Assembly: GCF_021018805.1 (NCBI RefSeq)
Contig: NC_086259.1
Coordinates: 9,786,501 to 9,850,500, forward strand
DNA: 64,000 nt
Origin: Prinia subflava
Taxonomy: Eukaryota; Chordata; Aves; Passeriformes; Cisticolidae
Reading direction: 5' to 3'
The notes below the pieces were generated by a model that was not told the origin of the DNA, did not search any database, and saw nothing but the letters and a program-made list of their open reading frames with translations. The translations under genes and the position numbers were made by a program. Below are positions 36,903 to 48,450 of the stretch, piece after piece. Each line of letters starts with the position of its first letter. Position 1 is the first letter of the stretch.

Positions 36903-38689
36903 AGATACAATTTTAAATACTACCAGAGTTTTTGTTCTCCTTGTTGTGCAATGCAGTTTTTATTGCCACAACCTCTGTAACATCCTGGGGAAGGTTCCAG
37001 GAACTGTGAAATAGGCTGCAACATCAGAAAGTCTTCATCTGTCTTTTGAGATCTCCAGTGTTCAGGTATGTGATTGTCCAGATTATTTCCAGACATTTCA
37101 TCACACCATGCTGATTGGAAGATTTTTTTTTTTTAATCTGCATCATTAGATTGGCAGTTTTTCTCTCTAGAGAGCACCAAAAATACCTGATACCTTATTC
37201 TACTCTCAAGGCACAACTCATGACTGCTGGGATCGCCACCACCAAACTGCAGACTCATACTAAACTGCTTAGATGCATCCCCTGGGGAAAAAAAATATAA
37301 ATTCTGAAAGTAGAAAGGGTCCATTCCATGACATTGAGGCACAAGTAAAACATGAATTTGCAAGGCAGCTCTTTTCTTTTTTCCTGTCATAGCTGACAGG
37401 TCTCAAGGTTGAGAAGTTCAGGACTAGAATCATGAGAAGCTCTGTTTTTAACTACCCCGTAGTATAAATTGGACATCAGAAGTACACCATTTTGAAGGAA
37501 TTTGGAGCTCTCAATTTTGAACGTGCATTTAAATCACTGGGATTAAAGGAGACCCCTCAGAGACTCCATGAAGAAACCAGCAGGATTCCTATTTGAAGAC
37601 AAATAGAGCTCATTCTTGTTCTAATAAGCATGCTCACAGTAACAGGGAGCTGCATTAAAATTGTTACAGATAAATGACACTAGAATTTGAATGAATCAGG
37701 ATGAACAACTAAATTTCTAAACACTAAACCTTCAAGATCCAGTGGTCCAAATCCAAGTTTATATCAGAACACTCAATTATAGAGCCAAAAAGTTGTAGAA
37801 ATAAGAGCAGAAGCAGAAATATGTACACTTCAGTCTGTATTTGCAGTGCAGATGACAGTCAAAAAACACTGGACAGAGTGGGAACAATGTGGAGGGCAAG
37901 GAGGGCAATTTCCTGCTCCAAGACATCTGATGGCTTCTCCTTGGCATGGTCAGTGATAGTTTTAAAGGCTGAAAATATAAGAACTGTGTATTTTTAACTG
38001 TATCTCCAAGGCAGTTGTAGCTGTACCTCCAAGAGAGATTGTAAATGTCTGTATTCTTCCCTATTTTACAGTTAGATACATTCTAGTCAGCCAAAAGAAT
38101 TACAAGCCTTCTGCGACAGACATTGAGAGGCACTGACACCAAAGTTTTGCTCTTTCTTCCTGTGTATGTTTCTGAAGTCTCATACTGAGTAAAAAAAAAA
38201 TCTGGTTTCCACAACAACTTATTTCTACCTATTTATTGTGAACATACAGTAATGGTAAAGTGACATTTCAGAGACTTGACAAATACAACCATGCAGAGGG
38301 ACTGAGGTAAATGACAGAAATAAAGCTCTTCTCTGCCTCGCTGCTGGGGAAGCCATTTTGACATCATCTCTAAGGTACAACTGAAAAGCAGGATCTTTTA
38401 GACATTTAAATATTCCACATTAGCTTAATCATCAACACACAGAGCTGTGTTTTGACTCCTGCATCTTCACCTGGTGTGGTTTGCAGCACCTACCCCTGCA
38501 GGAGCAGCGGCAGAGGCGTTCCTTGCACGCTCTCCCAAGAGCCAATTACAGGCACTGCAAACCCTGCTCGGTGCTGTACATCCCCTCCTTTAACACCATT
38601 TAAGAGCCAGCAAACGTACACACACAGATTTCTGTGGTCAGGACATCTGCACTTTCTCAACTGTTTCTAAAGCAGAAAAAAAATGCCTA
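36903..38689. other. Non-coding stretch
   Basis: Unique DNA, slightly GC-richer at 38440-38600. Short frames on both strands show no domains. Confidence 0.5.
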
Positions 38690-38837
38690 TTAGTTTAAAA
38701 TTTGAAGAAAAATTGCCCACAGGAGGAATGGGCATTAGCCATGCTTCACTTCCCTCCTTTTTGTTGACATATGAAGCACTTTTTTTCTCTTTCTTTCTTT
38801 CCAATTCACAGTGAGTCTAAAGAGGTGAATCAGTGCA

Positions 38838-38878
38838 CAGAGAAAAAGAGAGAAAGAGAGGAAAAAAGAAAAAAAAAT
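38838..38878 (+). repeat. Purine-rich (GA/A) tract
   Basis: About forty bases of almost pure A and G, with AGAGAAAGAGAGG and long A runs. Low-complexity boundary of the following candidate regulatory region. Confidence 0.8.
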
Positions 38879-38899
38879 CCCACAACCCTCTTTTTCCAG

Positions 38900-39900
38900 G
38901 GTGGGTATGAAATATGAAGGCCCAACAATTGTCTGAGCTCAGTGCATTGGAATAACATTGGTTAAATTATGGATAGTTTTGAATAGTGTCACTTTTTTTT
39001 TTCTCTGCAGATGGTTGTTCACACAAGGAGTCTGGCCTGCATAATTGTATCACTAATAAGCAGTAAGGCAATTAGTTGTGTAAGTGTGCTATAATCATTC
39101 TAACAGAAGAGATGACGAAGAGACAAAAAAAGGAGGGGGGACAAAAAATGTCTTTTCTCAATTCATCAACTGACAGCCATAATTAGATATATATAATTGA
39201 AAATTCCACAGTAGGGGGGCCAGCTTATACAAATGAATTTTCTTTGCTTCTCTTATGCATTTTTTCCTTTTGCCTGAACATTCCCCCCAAGAAAAAGGCA
39301 GAAAATTTGTCATTCCAAGGGAGCGTATACTGTATGAACCACAGGCTGCTCATTCAGAGCAATGATGTCAGAATAACATCTTTCCCCCCCACTAAGAAAT
39401 AGACAGCTTTGAACTGAGCCTTTATTAGCTGTTTTCAGTCAGTAGTGAATTAAAAACCCCAAAATCAAAAAACCCACAACACAACAAAAAGAACTCCAAA
39501 CCAACGCAGCCTTGGATGATCTATATCAGTTTGCAGAACATGAAATGTAAAACTCCAAGAGGAGAGGTCACCTTTTTTTTTCCTATTGACATGAAGACGG
39601 CTTGTTTTTGGTGCTGGGGGAAGAGTTCTGAGTTATAATAGAGCATTACATCATCAAGTATTATGGGAAGAAGGGGATTTCTTTTGAGCGAAGCCTGATT
39701 ATCAAAGGCTATAATTAAATTTGGGCTAAAAATGCCCAAGTGCTTATGAGTTTGTGGAAACTATGCACAGAGCAGCATTCCCCTGAATTAATCAGCTTGC
39801 AAGTTTTCATTATTCTGGAGCTTCTCTTTTTAAACTGTAAGCTCACAATCACAGCTTTTTTTTTTTTTTTTCCTTTTTTTTTTATCAACAAACTCTTCTA
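38900..39900. promoter_or_regulatory. Strong candidate conserved non-coding region, about 1 kb
   Basis: This is among the most enhancer-like stretches in the window. It has ATAATTGTATCACTAAT, AAGGCAATTAGTTGTG, CAACTGACAGCC (MEIS-like), CATAATTAGATAT, GAGCGTATACTG, CAATGATGTCAG, CTTTGAACTGAGC, GATGATCTATATCAG, AGTATTATGGG, TTATCAAAGGC (TCF/LEF-like), TATAATTAAATT and GAATTAATCAGC. Homeodomain TAAT words recur every 30-60 bases through unique sequence, broken only by T and C homopolymers. A 72-codon minus-strand frame (39521-39739) has no domain. Function is inferred; conservation was not tested. Confidence 0.42.
39856..39883 (+). repeat. Poly-T tract
   Basis: Two T runs separated by CC. It could be a low-complexity tract or a degenerate retro-tail; no element adjoins it that I recognise. 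Confidence 0.85.
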
Positions 39901-40555
39901 AAATTTAATTGGACAAACCTTAACTGATTTTTTTCCCCTTAAAGAGAGAGAATGTTAAGGCTGGAGCTTGTTAATTAAGTTCTTTAAGTGCCCCCAGCTG
40001 TGCAATAAATTTTCAAAGCTCCACCACTGCATTTTTTTATTTGCTCCCATGTTTTTTAGTTAAAATATTTTTTAAAAGATAAAAAGAACAAGTAAAAATA
40101 ACAGAAGACTTTGGAAAATTCCTATACATACAGATGATCCTGGATGTTGAAAGCTGAACTATTAGCAAACTGTGGCTGATTAGAATGATGCTGCAACTAC
40201 AGGAATGTTTTCAAGGACTACAGTTAATTTCTTCTAAAATAACCTAACACCCCTCTTTATTTCTTTTTTAAATTTTTTTTTCTTTAAAGAAGGCTCTGTG
40301 TTAGATGTGGATAATTTGAAGTATCCCAAATAGTTGTTCCACAACAAAATGCTGCTATCTAACATCAGTGAAATGCTTTCTGAAACATTATGCAGAAACT
40401 TCCACTAATTCAAGGAGCATATGTTTGGCAGGATAAGTCAACATAGTTCTATTATCTTAAAAAATATCAGTGGCCAGGGTTCAAATCTGCAGGCCTCACA
40501 ATGAGAGGATGAAGATGACATGAAAACTTGTGCCTTAACATCAGGTCACCTAAAT
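39901..40555. other. Non-coding stretch
   Basis: AT-rich unique DNA with a T-rich run near 40261-40287. No feature recognised. Confidence 0.45.
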
Positions 40556-40618
40556 ATATATTTTCATGATATATGAAAATATATGTGTTTATTTTATAAA
40601 TAAAATAAACACATATAT
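40556..40618. repeat. Two overlapping perfect AT-rich inverted repeats
   Basis: Hairpin one has 12-bp arms at 40556-40567 and 40573-40584 around GATAT. Hairpin two has 18-bp arms at 40579-40596 (ATATATGTGTTTATTTTA) and 40601-40618 around TAAA. The two share 40579-40584, so only one can form at a time. Both have no mismatches. They may be cruciform-prone, a small palindromic MITE-like remnant, or a microsatellite by-product. Confidence 0.85.
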
Positions 40619-41129
40619 GTGTTTAATTTCTTAATGTGCCAAAATATTCAACACCAAATTCTCCTCTACACAGAAAAAAAAGTTATTAGATCTCTACTTG
40701 GCATAGAAAATTTATTGAACATTGTAATCATTATAGCTACAAGTAACAAACTTTTGGCAGCTTGGGGCAGCTCAGAAAGTTTGTTTCTGAAGTACAGAAA
40801 TAGTATTATTTGATCCAAGATTTGAAAAATTATTGTCTTGTCTCTCACATACCAAACCACTAATGGTCTAGTGGGAGATCATCGTGTTCTCCCTGATGAA
40901 AAGAGCTGATCCTGGAGAACCCCAGTGCTGGCTTTTACTCATTTTAGTAGCCAAACTCACTCTGCCTTATCCAAATGTTCATTGTTCTGGAGGTCTGACA
41001 CATCCTCCCTGGCCTTGAAAAGGCTGAAGAACGCAAATGGAGGCAGCAACCTTACAGGCCAGTTCCAAAACACGACACGACCCTTTGCCAGCCCTATGAA
41101 AGCCAAATATGTCCAAAGAGTTACTTTTG
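40619..41129. other. Non-coding stretch
   Basis: Unique sequence; chance frames on both strands (40619-40860). Confidence 0.45.
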
Positions 41130-41400
41130 CAGCAGTCTGTCTCAGGTGAGGCCCTGGAGTGCTGCATGCACCAGAATCTGCCATCTCCAGACTGTCAGGG
41201 ACCTGCTGAGGCCAGGCCAGCTGGGCAGGGGAGGATGCTCCTGCAGCCCCTCTGCTCCCCCAGCCCTGTCACAGCTCTGGCAGGGGGTCCTGTGCTGGGC
41301 ACAGGGAAGGGAGCAGGGCTCACACGTCCTCCCAGCACCCAGGTCATGCTGGGGCAGCTAGAACACGGTGAGTTTTACCTTCCCCTTTGAGGTCTGTGGT
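41130..41400. other. GC-richer block, origin unknown
   Basis: A patch rich in CTG, CAG and CCC words, few CpGs. Overlapping plus-strand frames (41109-41390, 41146-41361) have unrelated low-information translations. It may be an old repeat fragment or a deaminated CpG-rich segment. Confidence 0.3.
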
Positions 41401-44400
41401 GTCAGGCCCACCCCAGAGCTTTTGTTTTGGTGTGCTTTCACCCAAAATTTCATATCACCATGACAGAGACACGGGCTGTGCCAAAAACTTGGAAGGAAAT
41501 CACTGAGCACTGAAACCCCAGTCAGCCTTCTGGAGATCTGCTGGTGGTTACTGGCAGAAGCATCTCTGAGTGTTTTTGGCTATTGGGAATTTTCTGGCTG
41601 ATCCCAACACACCCATGGGTCCTACTGGCTGTGTGTGAAGACCCAGCACTGTAAGAGTACATTTCTCAACCTGCAGTACCTATCACATTCCAGAAGAGAA
41701 AATAAATATTCATTTAAAGTCCTTACTTGCTTGTTCTTTATTTCAAGCTGTTTCTTCAGCTCATAAAAGAACATCTTTCATTAGCAAAAATAAAATCAGA
41801 CACACACAAAGAAATGAGACTTATTTGGGAAATTCTTTTTTGAAAACCAAAAAATAACAACTACATTTTTCCTTTTGTTACAGCAGCTGCTTCAGGTGTT
41901 CTCTTTCTTGCAAACAATACAATTTATCAGATATTCTAAAAATCTATACTTAAGAAGTTCAATGAATGTGCATTCTACTGTTTTATTTTTCTTAAAGAAT
42001 TAAGGGTTTTATTTTATGTTAAATGATTCTTGGCTGCATTTCCATGGTGCACAATGACACATTTGGTTCTTTGTGTTTCTAACTAAGTAATGACATAGTT
42101 CCTCTAAACCATGAAAAAGGTTGCGTTTGACCAAACAAGAAAGGATGAACTTCTTGGAAATTCTATTGACTGGGTCTTGAATTAGACCCAGAACACTGGG
42201 ACGAATCCTTTCTCCCTGCAGACCCCTGCTAAACCTGGCTATAGCTGCAGTGGCACTGCATTGTTTCCTCCTTATTCACTGGGTACAGTAGTATCAACAC
42301 AAACTGTACTCAACTGCTGAAAGCTTGATTCTCAAACATATGGATATGTTGAAAATTAAATTGCAGGGTTTATTTGAATTTATAGACAGCTCGGTGAATG
42401 TATTTTTGAGATACAGTCTCCATCAAGGAGATAGATGTCACCTGCCATGAGGAACATGATTGTATAATGTTAAAATGCCACATTCTCTTTGTAGGTAATT
42501 CTATTCAATTGCTTCCTGCAAGGATTTGGGTAATGAACACTTGAGCATCTGTGGTGTGGTTTTTTTTTCCCTTTTCCTACTCCCCTCCTCCCCCTTCTCA
42601 GAATCTTTCTCTGGATTTGTATTTCTTTACTGAATATAAACCCTGCCCTGATTCTTTTCACCAAGTCCCCTTTTACATTATATTACAATGATTACAATTA
42701 TATTAGATTTACAAGAGTGGTGTTCCTGCTCTTTTATTAAGATTTCTACCACTTCTAAACAGAGAAAATGTTGCAGGACAGAGTAAAGAAGATCCATGTG
42801 AAACTACTGAGCCTGTGAGGCGAATTATTCTCTAGAGTCAGTCAACAATGTGGGAATAGTTCAACACTCTTTCAGTTAAAGAGTTGCATTATCTTGTTTG
42901 TTTGCATGCAAAGATTTTTTTTTCTTTTTAATTATCTAGTCAATTGCAATTGTCACTTCATTGTACAACTTAAATCCAAGCAATATTTCTCATATCTAAG
43001 TAATTTTCTGAAGAATGGCATCTGGTCTGAAATACTGGCTTCTGTTATAGCAAACATAAGCAAACAGCTTGCAGGAAACAATTTAGTACACACAACTCTT
43101 CCCTCCACCTGTAATTTATTTTGCTGCTTTTACCCATTCTCTGATTATTTAGATTTTTAAAACACTTTGACAAATTTATTCTAGTTGCACACAGTCTGTA
43201 ATCCTCAACTAGCTGTTATTTACTATTGGGAATTTTATTTACTTAGATTACAAGCTCACAAACAGAATGCTAAACTAAATTCTACTTGTCTTTGCAATAA
43301 ATTGAAAATGTATCATGACAATACATACTTACTCATACCACAATCAAAAGTAAATAATTATACCAAACATTAAAGTTCAACCAAAACAAGTACCAAATAA
43401 ATAAAAAAATAACACAAGTCATCTGCTATCCTTTTCTTCTCCAACAGGCTCTCAGGCTACATTAGAAAATGCTGATGAGAATAATTAAAAAGTACTGAAA
43501 AACTAAAGTGTAAATTAATCAACTTAATGTAGAGCTCAACATAGAAAGAGGAAAGATTTGTGTTTATCTTCATCTAAATAAACTATCTGTATTACTTCCA
43601 CCTACTTAGTGTTGGTTGACAAAGGAGAGACTTCTATTATAGAGGGAAGATTTCAAACTTGTTCATGACAAGAACAGAGGAAGAAACAAGGAATTAAGTA
43701 TATTTTTGATACCCTCAATGCCCCATTCCTCAAACCCTTACAAGAGAAACAAAACCCAAAACAGTAGCAGGACAGTCGCCAACTATCAGAGCTGAAGATG
43801 GGAATAAACTAAACTGCAAAGCACAAACTTCCTTAAAAGGCAGTTTTAAGATGGGAAGTACATTAAAAAGAAATAGAAATAAATACTATGGCATGAAAAG
43901 CTTTCCAAGATTATGGTAAGATGATTTTGGCCCCAAACATATTCCACAGTTCAGCATGGTTCTCATTGTAGCACGTTAGCTGTGCCAGCATCCACCAAAA
44001 CTGAGAAACTGTAATGGAGCAGAAGTCAGTCAGTGCCTCCTCTAGAAGGGAGAAAATAAGAGAAAATGGGCTGGGGAAATGTGATACAGGAAGGTACATC
44101 AGGAAACCTCCTCCCACCCCACTGGTTAATTTTTACTAGCAAATCTCTTGAAAAGCACTGTACTGTATCAAGGGCCTTGATGGTTTTAAAACAAAGAATT
44201 TATGGGCACTAGAAATGTAACCTACCTTCCTTTGTTCACTGAAATACATCATCATTTTGTGTCTTGTGGTAGCAAAAGTAATTTAGAGGATCCTGACAGA
44301 AATAATATATATATCATTAAATCTGTCCATTAATATACTCGTGGTATTATAAACATAGCAGTTTGTGGATGACAGAATCTAAAACCAACTCATTTGTTTG

Positions 44401-45531
44401 TGTCAGTATTAAAATGTAATACATTTTCTTTTCAGATTCAAGCCAAGTGACGAGAGCCTTCTGAGCAGAAAGTTATCTCTAAACAAGGAACAAAGAACTC
44501 AGAGACTGAAATGTAACCTTTGAACAGCATTTCCAATTTGCTGCAGCTCTTAGATATATTGAGAACCATGGTCTCAGCTCAGGTCTGAGATCAAGTTGCT
44601 CACAAACAAACAACACTCATTATCATAACTAACATTACTACTTGCAAGGGAGTAATAAACTGTAAACCCAAGGCTTTTAGGGGCCCAGGCTGACATAATC
44701 AGACACTGGAATTATTAATATCTGTTCCTTGTAAAGAAATCTAAGCTGATTTATCAGAATGGTAAGATAAAAATGAAAACTGAGCTATGCAGAATTCATA
44801 TAAATTATTCTAGAGAATTTCTACTTGGACAACTTAATACTGTGCACATCAATACACTTCCATTCATGCATCAAACATCAGTGTCCACTGAAATACAGAA
44901 GAGTAAAGCTACAGGAAAAAGTTAACTTTTGCTACTGAATATGTACAATTTTGCCAAGTAGGATGGGGCATCCAAGTGGATGATCATGGAGCATCTCAAA
45001 GTTTAAACATCCCTGCAGGACTTTACCCTAAGACAGAGCAGCACCACACAAATGGGTGCTTACATGTAGGACAGGGCATATGAAGCTACCCATGGTCTCC
45101 TGAGAGACTATTGCAAAGTCTATTATTACTAGCTAGATATTTTTAGAACATCATAACATATAGTATCTGTAATACCTAGCAAACATAGCAGCAACATCTG
45201 TCAGGAAAGGAATTAAACATACTACATTATTAATATAAACATGTCTGGAGAGTCCCCTCACCTCCTTGGGGAAAGCACTGTGTGCTTTCTAAAACTTTCC
45301 AACTATAAAAGAAAAAATCACTAAGCCACAAATGTGGCAAGCCCAGCACAAATAACCCCTAAGAATCCTACAGAAAGCAACAATATATCATGCCTGGAAA
45401 CATCACTGAATTTCACAATGGGTATGCATGTATTGCCTGCAAAGTGGGAGCAAACTTCCCCATTTTTCTATCTCCTTTGTTTTATGTCTCAATGGGCATG
45501 TCCAGAGAAGGGCAGTGGAGCTGGGGAAGGG
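41401..45531. other. Non-coding stretch
   Basis: Long AT-rich run of unique DNA with no gene, repeat family or RNA recognised. Open frames do not exceed about 90 codons. A moderately complex patch at 44640-44770 (AATTATTAATATC, GATTTATCAG) may be regulatory, but support is slight. Confidence 0.5.
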
Positions 45532-45537
45532 TTTATT
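45532..45537 (-). terminator. Possible polyadenylation signal of the minus-strand relic
   Basis: On the minus strand this reads AATAAA. It lies about 70 bases beyond the TGA of the possible last exon (45604-45606). AATAAA is common in AT-rich DNA, so the position relative to the relic is the only support. Confidence 0.25.
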
Positions 45538-45603
45538 TGTATTCTACCACAGTAAAAAGGGGTCTTTGAAAGGTTCTAATGGTTACACTGAATGTCTGAA
45601 TTA

Positions 45604-46936
45604 TCAGTTATGAGAATGAACCTCTTTATTAAAGTCTGGGATGCTGCTATAGCTTCCCACACAATGCTAGGAAACACAAGGCAGCTCTAAGGAAGCCCTT
45701 TGAATAACAGCCCACATTAAGGTAATTTATTTCATTAGCATGACTTCGGTTAGCTTGTTTTCACTGGACATTCTTTACTTTTCCGGTGTCAACTAATGGA
45801 CATTAGGACTTTTGTCTAATTTTTAATACAAGAAAAAAAATCTTAACCTCAGAAATACTACTTAAGAGCAAGAGTACCTCTGCCAGCAAATCTCTGAGAG
45901 CAATAGGGGTAATAAGCATAATAAGTTCAATACAAGCAGCATCGTTGGAAAGGAGCTGAGGCACAGCATTGACTAATGCAGGTGTTGTGCCTTTACCAGG
46001 GTTACTGGCAGAGCACAGAGATAAAGCAGCCAAAGCATTCAATGTGACAGGATTTGTGCTAAGATCTCCTGCAGAGATCTGGAAGAACAGCTGATACATA
46101 ACACGAAGACAACTGCTGTGCTTTTCTTGCTTCTGCACATGCTCCAGCACCAGAATTTGAATGGCTGAAGAGATTAATTCAGACAGTAAGGAATTCCCCA
46201 GAAAACTGAGCAATAAATGTTCAACAGGCACTTTACTGTTCAAATATTTTGTGCCCACTGCAAAGGATGCTAATGAAGTTGTTGACAGTGCTCTCATTTA
46301 TGCTAGTAAAGAAATATCCACAATATCTGGTGAGGCACCATGTGCCATTTCCTACTGTTGAAGGGACTTAAAAATAAATGCTGATCAGCAACAACAGTTC
46401 TGTGGGGAAAGAGCTCCTGAAGAAGCAAGGAAACAACCTGGGGTAACATGGTCCAGGGTAGCTGAAAGCTGCCCAAGCTTTTGTTTCCCTGAAGTGGTGC
46501 CACTCTCAGATCTGACCAGAGGACAACCAGCGCTGCTTGTGACTGGTGTCCAAGTTCCACACATGCTGCTCTGAACAGCTCCACAGAAAAACAATTGTTT
46601 CCTGGTTCCCATTTTTATTGTGTATGCACAAATGCATGTACCAAACAGCAGGGATGCTTCCTGCATCACAAGAGCCAGGTCATGTTCTTTTTCTGCCTGA
46701 TTCAGAGCAGAGATTTCTATCTCTGATCACCCTATCTAAACAGAGTAGAGATGTGAACACCCTGCTGCATCCTATAGCAATTTCTAAATTATTTCACACA
46801 CAAAAAATCAGACATTTTCTGTTCATCCTCTGCTTAATGAAACTAATTAGAACTAAATCATTTTACACTAGTATGTTAAGCCGCAGTTAAAGTTTTCTTA
46901 CCTGTGGAGTACTGAAATCTGTCTGCAACTCTCATT
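45604..46936 (-). pseudogene. Broken helical-repeat (HEAT/ARM-like) coding relic
   Basis: The best coding signal in the window. On the minus strand, a reading from about 46722 down to 45848 gives a leucine-rich, strongly helical protein. It starts near EIEISALNQAEKEHD, passes through VVSLLLQELFPHR, VPVEHLLLSFLGN, AIQILVLEHVQKQ and VTLNALAALSLC, and ends near LRDLLAEVLLLLSSISE. Repeated amphipathic leucine helices suggest a HEAT/armadillo solenoid; I cannot name the family. The frame must change near 46600 and near 46360, and a TAA interrupts it at 46298-46300. The block ends at GAG|GTTAAGA (donor-like, phase 0, 45848). A possible last exon, 45666-45604, follows CCTAG and reads 20 codons to TGA. 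Upstream, TCCACAG|GTAAGA at 46902 is an excellent donor ending a possible short exon (46902-46936). Introns would argue against a processed copy. Assembly indels in a live gene are the main alternative. Confidence 0.5.
45848..46297 (-). CDS. Longest intact segment of the helical-repeat relic
   Basis: Uninterrupted minus-strand segment of about 150 codons up to the donor-like site; the frame runs on to 45803 but the last residues are lysine- and phenylalanine-rich and look intronic. It begins with ATG directly after an in-frame TAA. That ATG is probably an internal methionine rather than a real start, because the same frame stays protein-like upstream of the stop (EMAHGASPDIVDISLLA). Leucine, alanine and serine dominate, in helices of 12-20 residues separated by short polar turns. 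No signal peptide, transmembrane pattern or catalytic motif is evident. If expressed alone it would be a fragment of a larger scaffold-type protein. Confidence 0.35.
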
Positions 46937-47751
46937 CTAGTTTAATTATTCATTTTTGCTTGTTTAGTTTTACATTTAGAAAGTTAAAATCTGCCATCAA
47001 AACTTCATCTGATTAGCTGGATTTTAAGAATTTTGTTCAGGAGTTCCTGAAATATCTATTTTAGCAATAGTATCCATCTCCACAAAATATATGAAAAAAT
47101 TGCCTAATAAATTTAAATCACTCTTAATTAGCATATTATAAGAGATATGCTCAAAAAATACAGATTTGATTCAGCTGCTGAGTGTTAACTGGATTACTAA
47201 TCATGATTGCCACCTTACAAATATCTAGTTTCCAACAAAAAGGAAAAAAAAGGCATATATCTCAAATTTCCAAGACATTCACTCTTCCAATAACAGAGCG
47301 AGAAATCTGGGCTAACAAGGATAAGTTTATTTAACCTCATTGCTATTCCTCTACAACTTTATTTCAGGAGACCAGTTATCAGAAGCTGCAACTCAGCAAA
47401 AATTTAATGGGGTGAAATGGATGAGGCAGAGGGGATACTGCTCTGAGCTGGTGTAGAGGACCAGCCAGGACCAAGAAACTTTTCCTGATGCACACATCCT
47501 CTGCCTGGCTAATAACAACAGAGCCATAAAAGGCATCCTTACACCAAGCTCATATCCAGAATTACTGCACTTGTGTGGTGCATTACTCCCAGAGAATGCT
47601 TGCCAAAACCAGAGAGGTTTATCTGGAAACAGGACTGGCTTTTCTATTAGCCTATAAACAAAACATCAGCCTGACTTAGGAACAAATGCACAGTGTGCAG
47701 TTTCCCTTTCTGAACTCAGATTTGGTTTCAAACTGTGTTCTTTACTATGGG
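46937..47751. other. Non-coding stretch upstream of the relic (minus orientation)
   Basis: I looked for more exons on the minus strand and found none I could support. Unique AT-rich sequence, GC-richer at 47400-47540. Confidence 0.4.
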
Positions 47752-47800
47752 CATATATGTGTATATAAACATATCTATACACACACATATACATATACAC
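47752..47800 (+). repeat. TA/CA-rich microsatellite
   Basis: Alternating TATA, GTGTATA, ACACAC and CATATA units over about 50 bases; a degenerate (CA)n/(TA)n tract. Confidence 0.85.
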
Positions 47801-48269
47801 ATCATACCAAGAAAAAGTAGACACAGATTTATGAAATTATTTTGCAATTTTATTAGAAGAACATGGCTGAAATTCTATTCTCATTGCAATGTAACACACT
47901 CCATCAGTCTCTGTATTAGGCATCTTGGTCATTTTCTCATATCTAATTTACAAAGCAAAAAAATCCTTTTTCCATCCCCCCCCTCTGAAAAGGGGACTTT
48001 TCCCCCTCGTGATCAATTTCATGCCATTTACTTTAAACAGAGATATCAAATTGTTAAACATTTTAACCACAGTATGTCCTGGTAATTCAATCCTTTGGAT
48101 TTGCTTGGGTGTCCCAAAGTGTTTTGAGTTCAAACAGCAGAAAGAAACTGCAGCGCTGGTCAGTCCCCTCTTAAATCTTCTTATGGATTTCATTTGCTGT
48201 GTGGCCTGAGAGAGGTCAAAAGGTTCTCTCACAGAAGTAGAATTTGAGAAATAATCACCTTATAGACCC
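47801..48269. other. Non-coding stretch
   Basis: Overlapping frames on both strands at 47735-48232 give unrelated translations; the longest, 116 codons, begins inside the microsatellite. No gene called. Confidence 0.45.
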
Positions 48270-48450
48270 ACTAAATCAATCATAATTAATGCACTTGCCT
48301 AGTTCTGTCAGAGAATTGCTGCTAGAGGGCAAAATAAAGAGGCCCCTTCTAATACAATTTGAAAAGAGATCAGATCTGTCATTTCATCTAATAATTGAGC
48401 CAAATGAGAAAAGAGAAGGGTCAGAGTTCATCTGGTGACCTTATGTAAAC
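48270..48450. promoter_or_regulatory. Candidate conserved element with a CTCF-like core
   Basis: Contains CATAATTAATGCAC, GCTGCTAGAGGGCAAA (48318-48333, matching about 10 of 13 core positions of the CTCF motif), AGATCAGATCTG and ATAATTGAGCC. Unique, repeat-free sequence. CTCF binding cannot be judged from sequence alone. Confidence 0.28.

Noticed and set aside
47735..48085. 116-codon plus-strand frame
   Set aside because: Starts inside a TA/CA microsatellite and competes with open frames on both strands.
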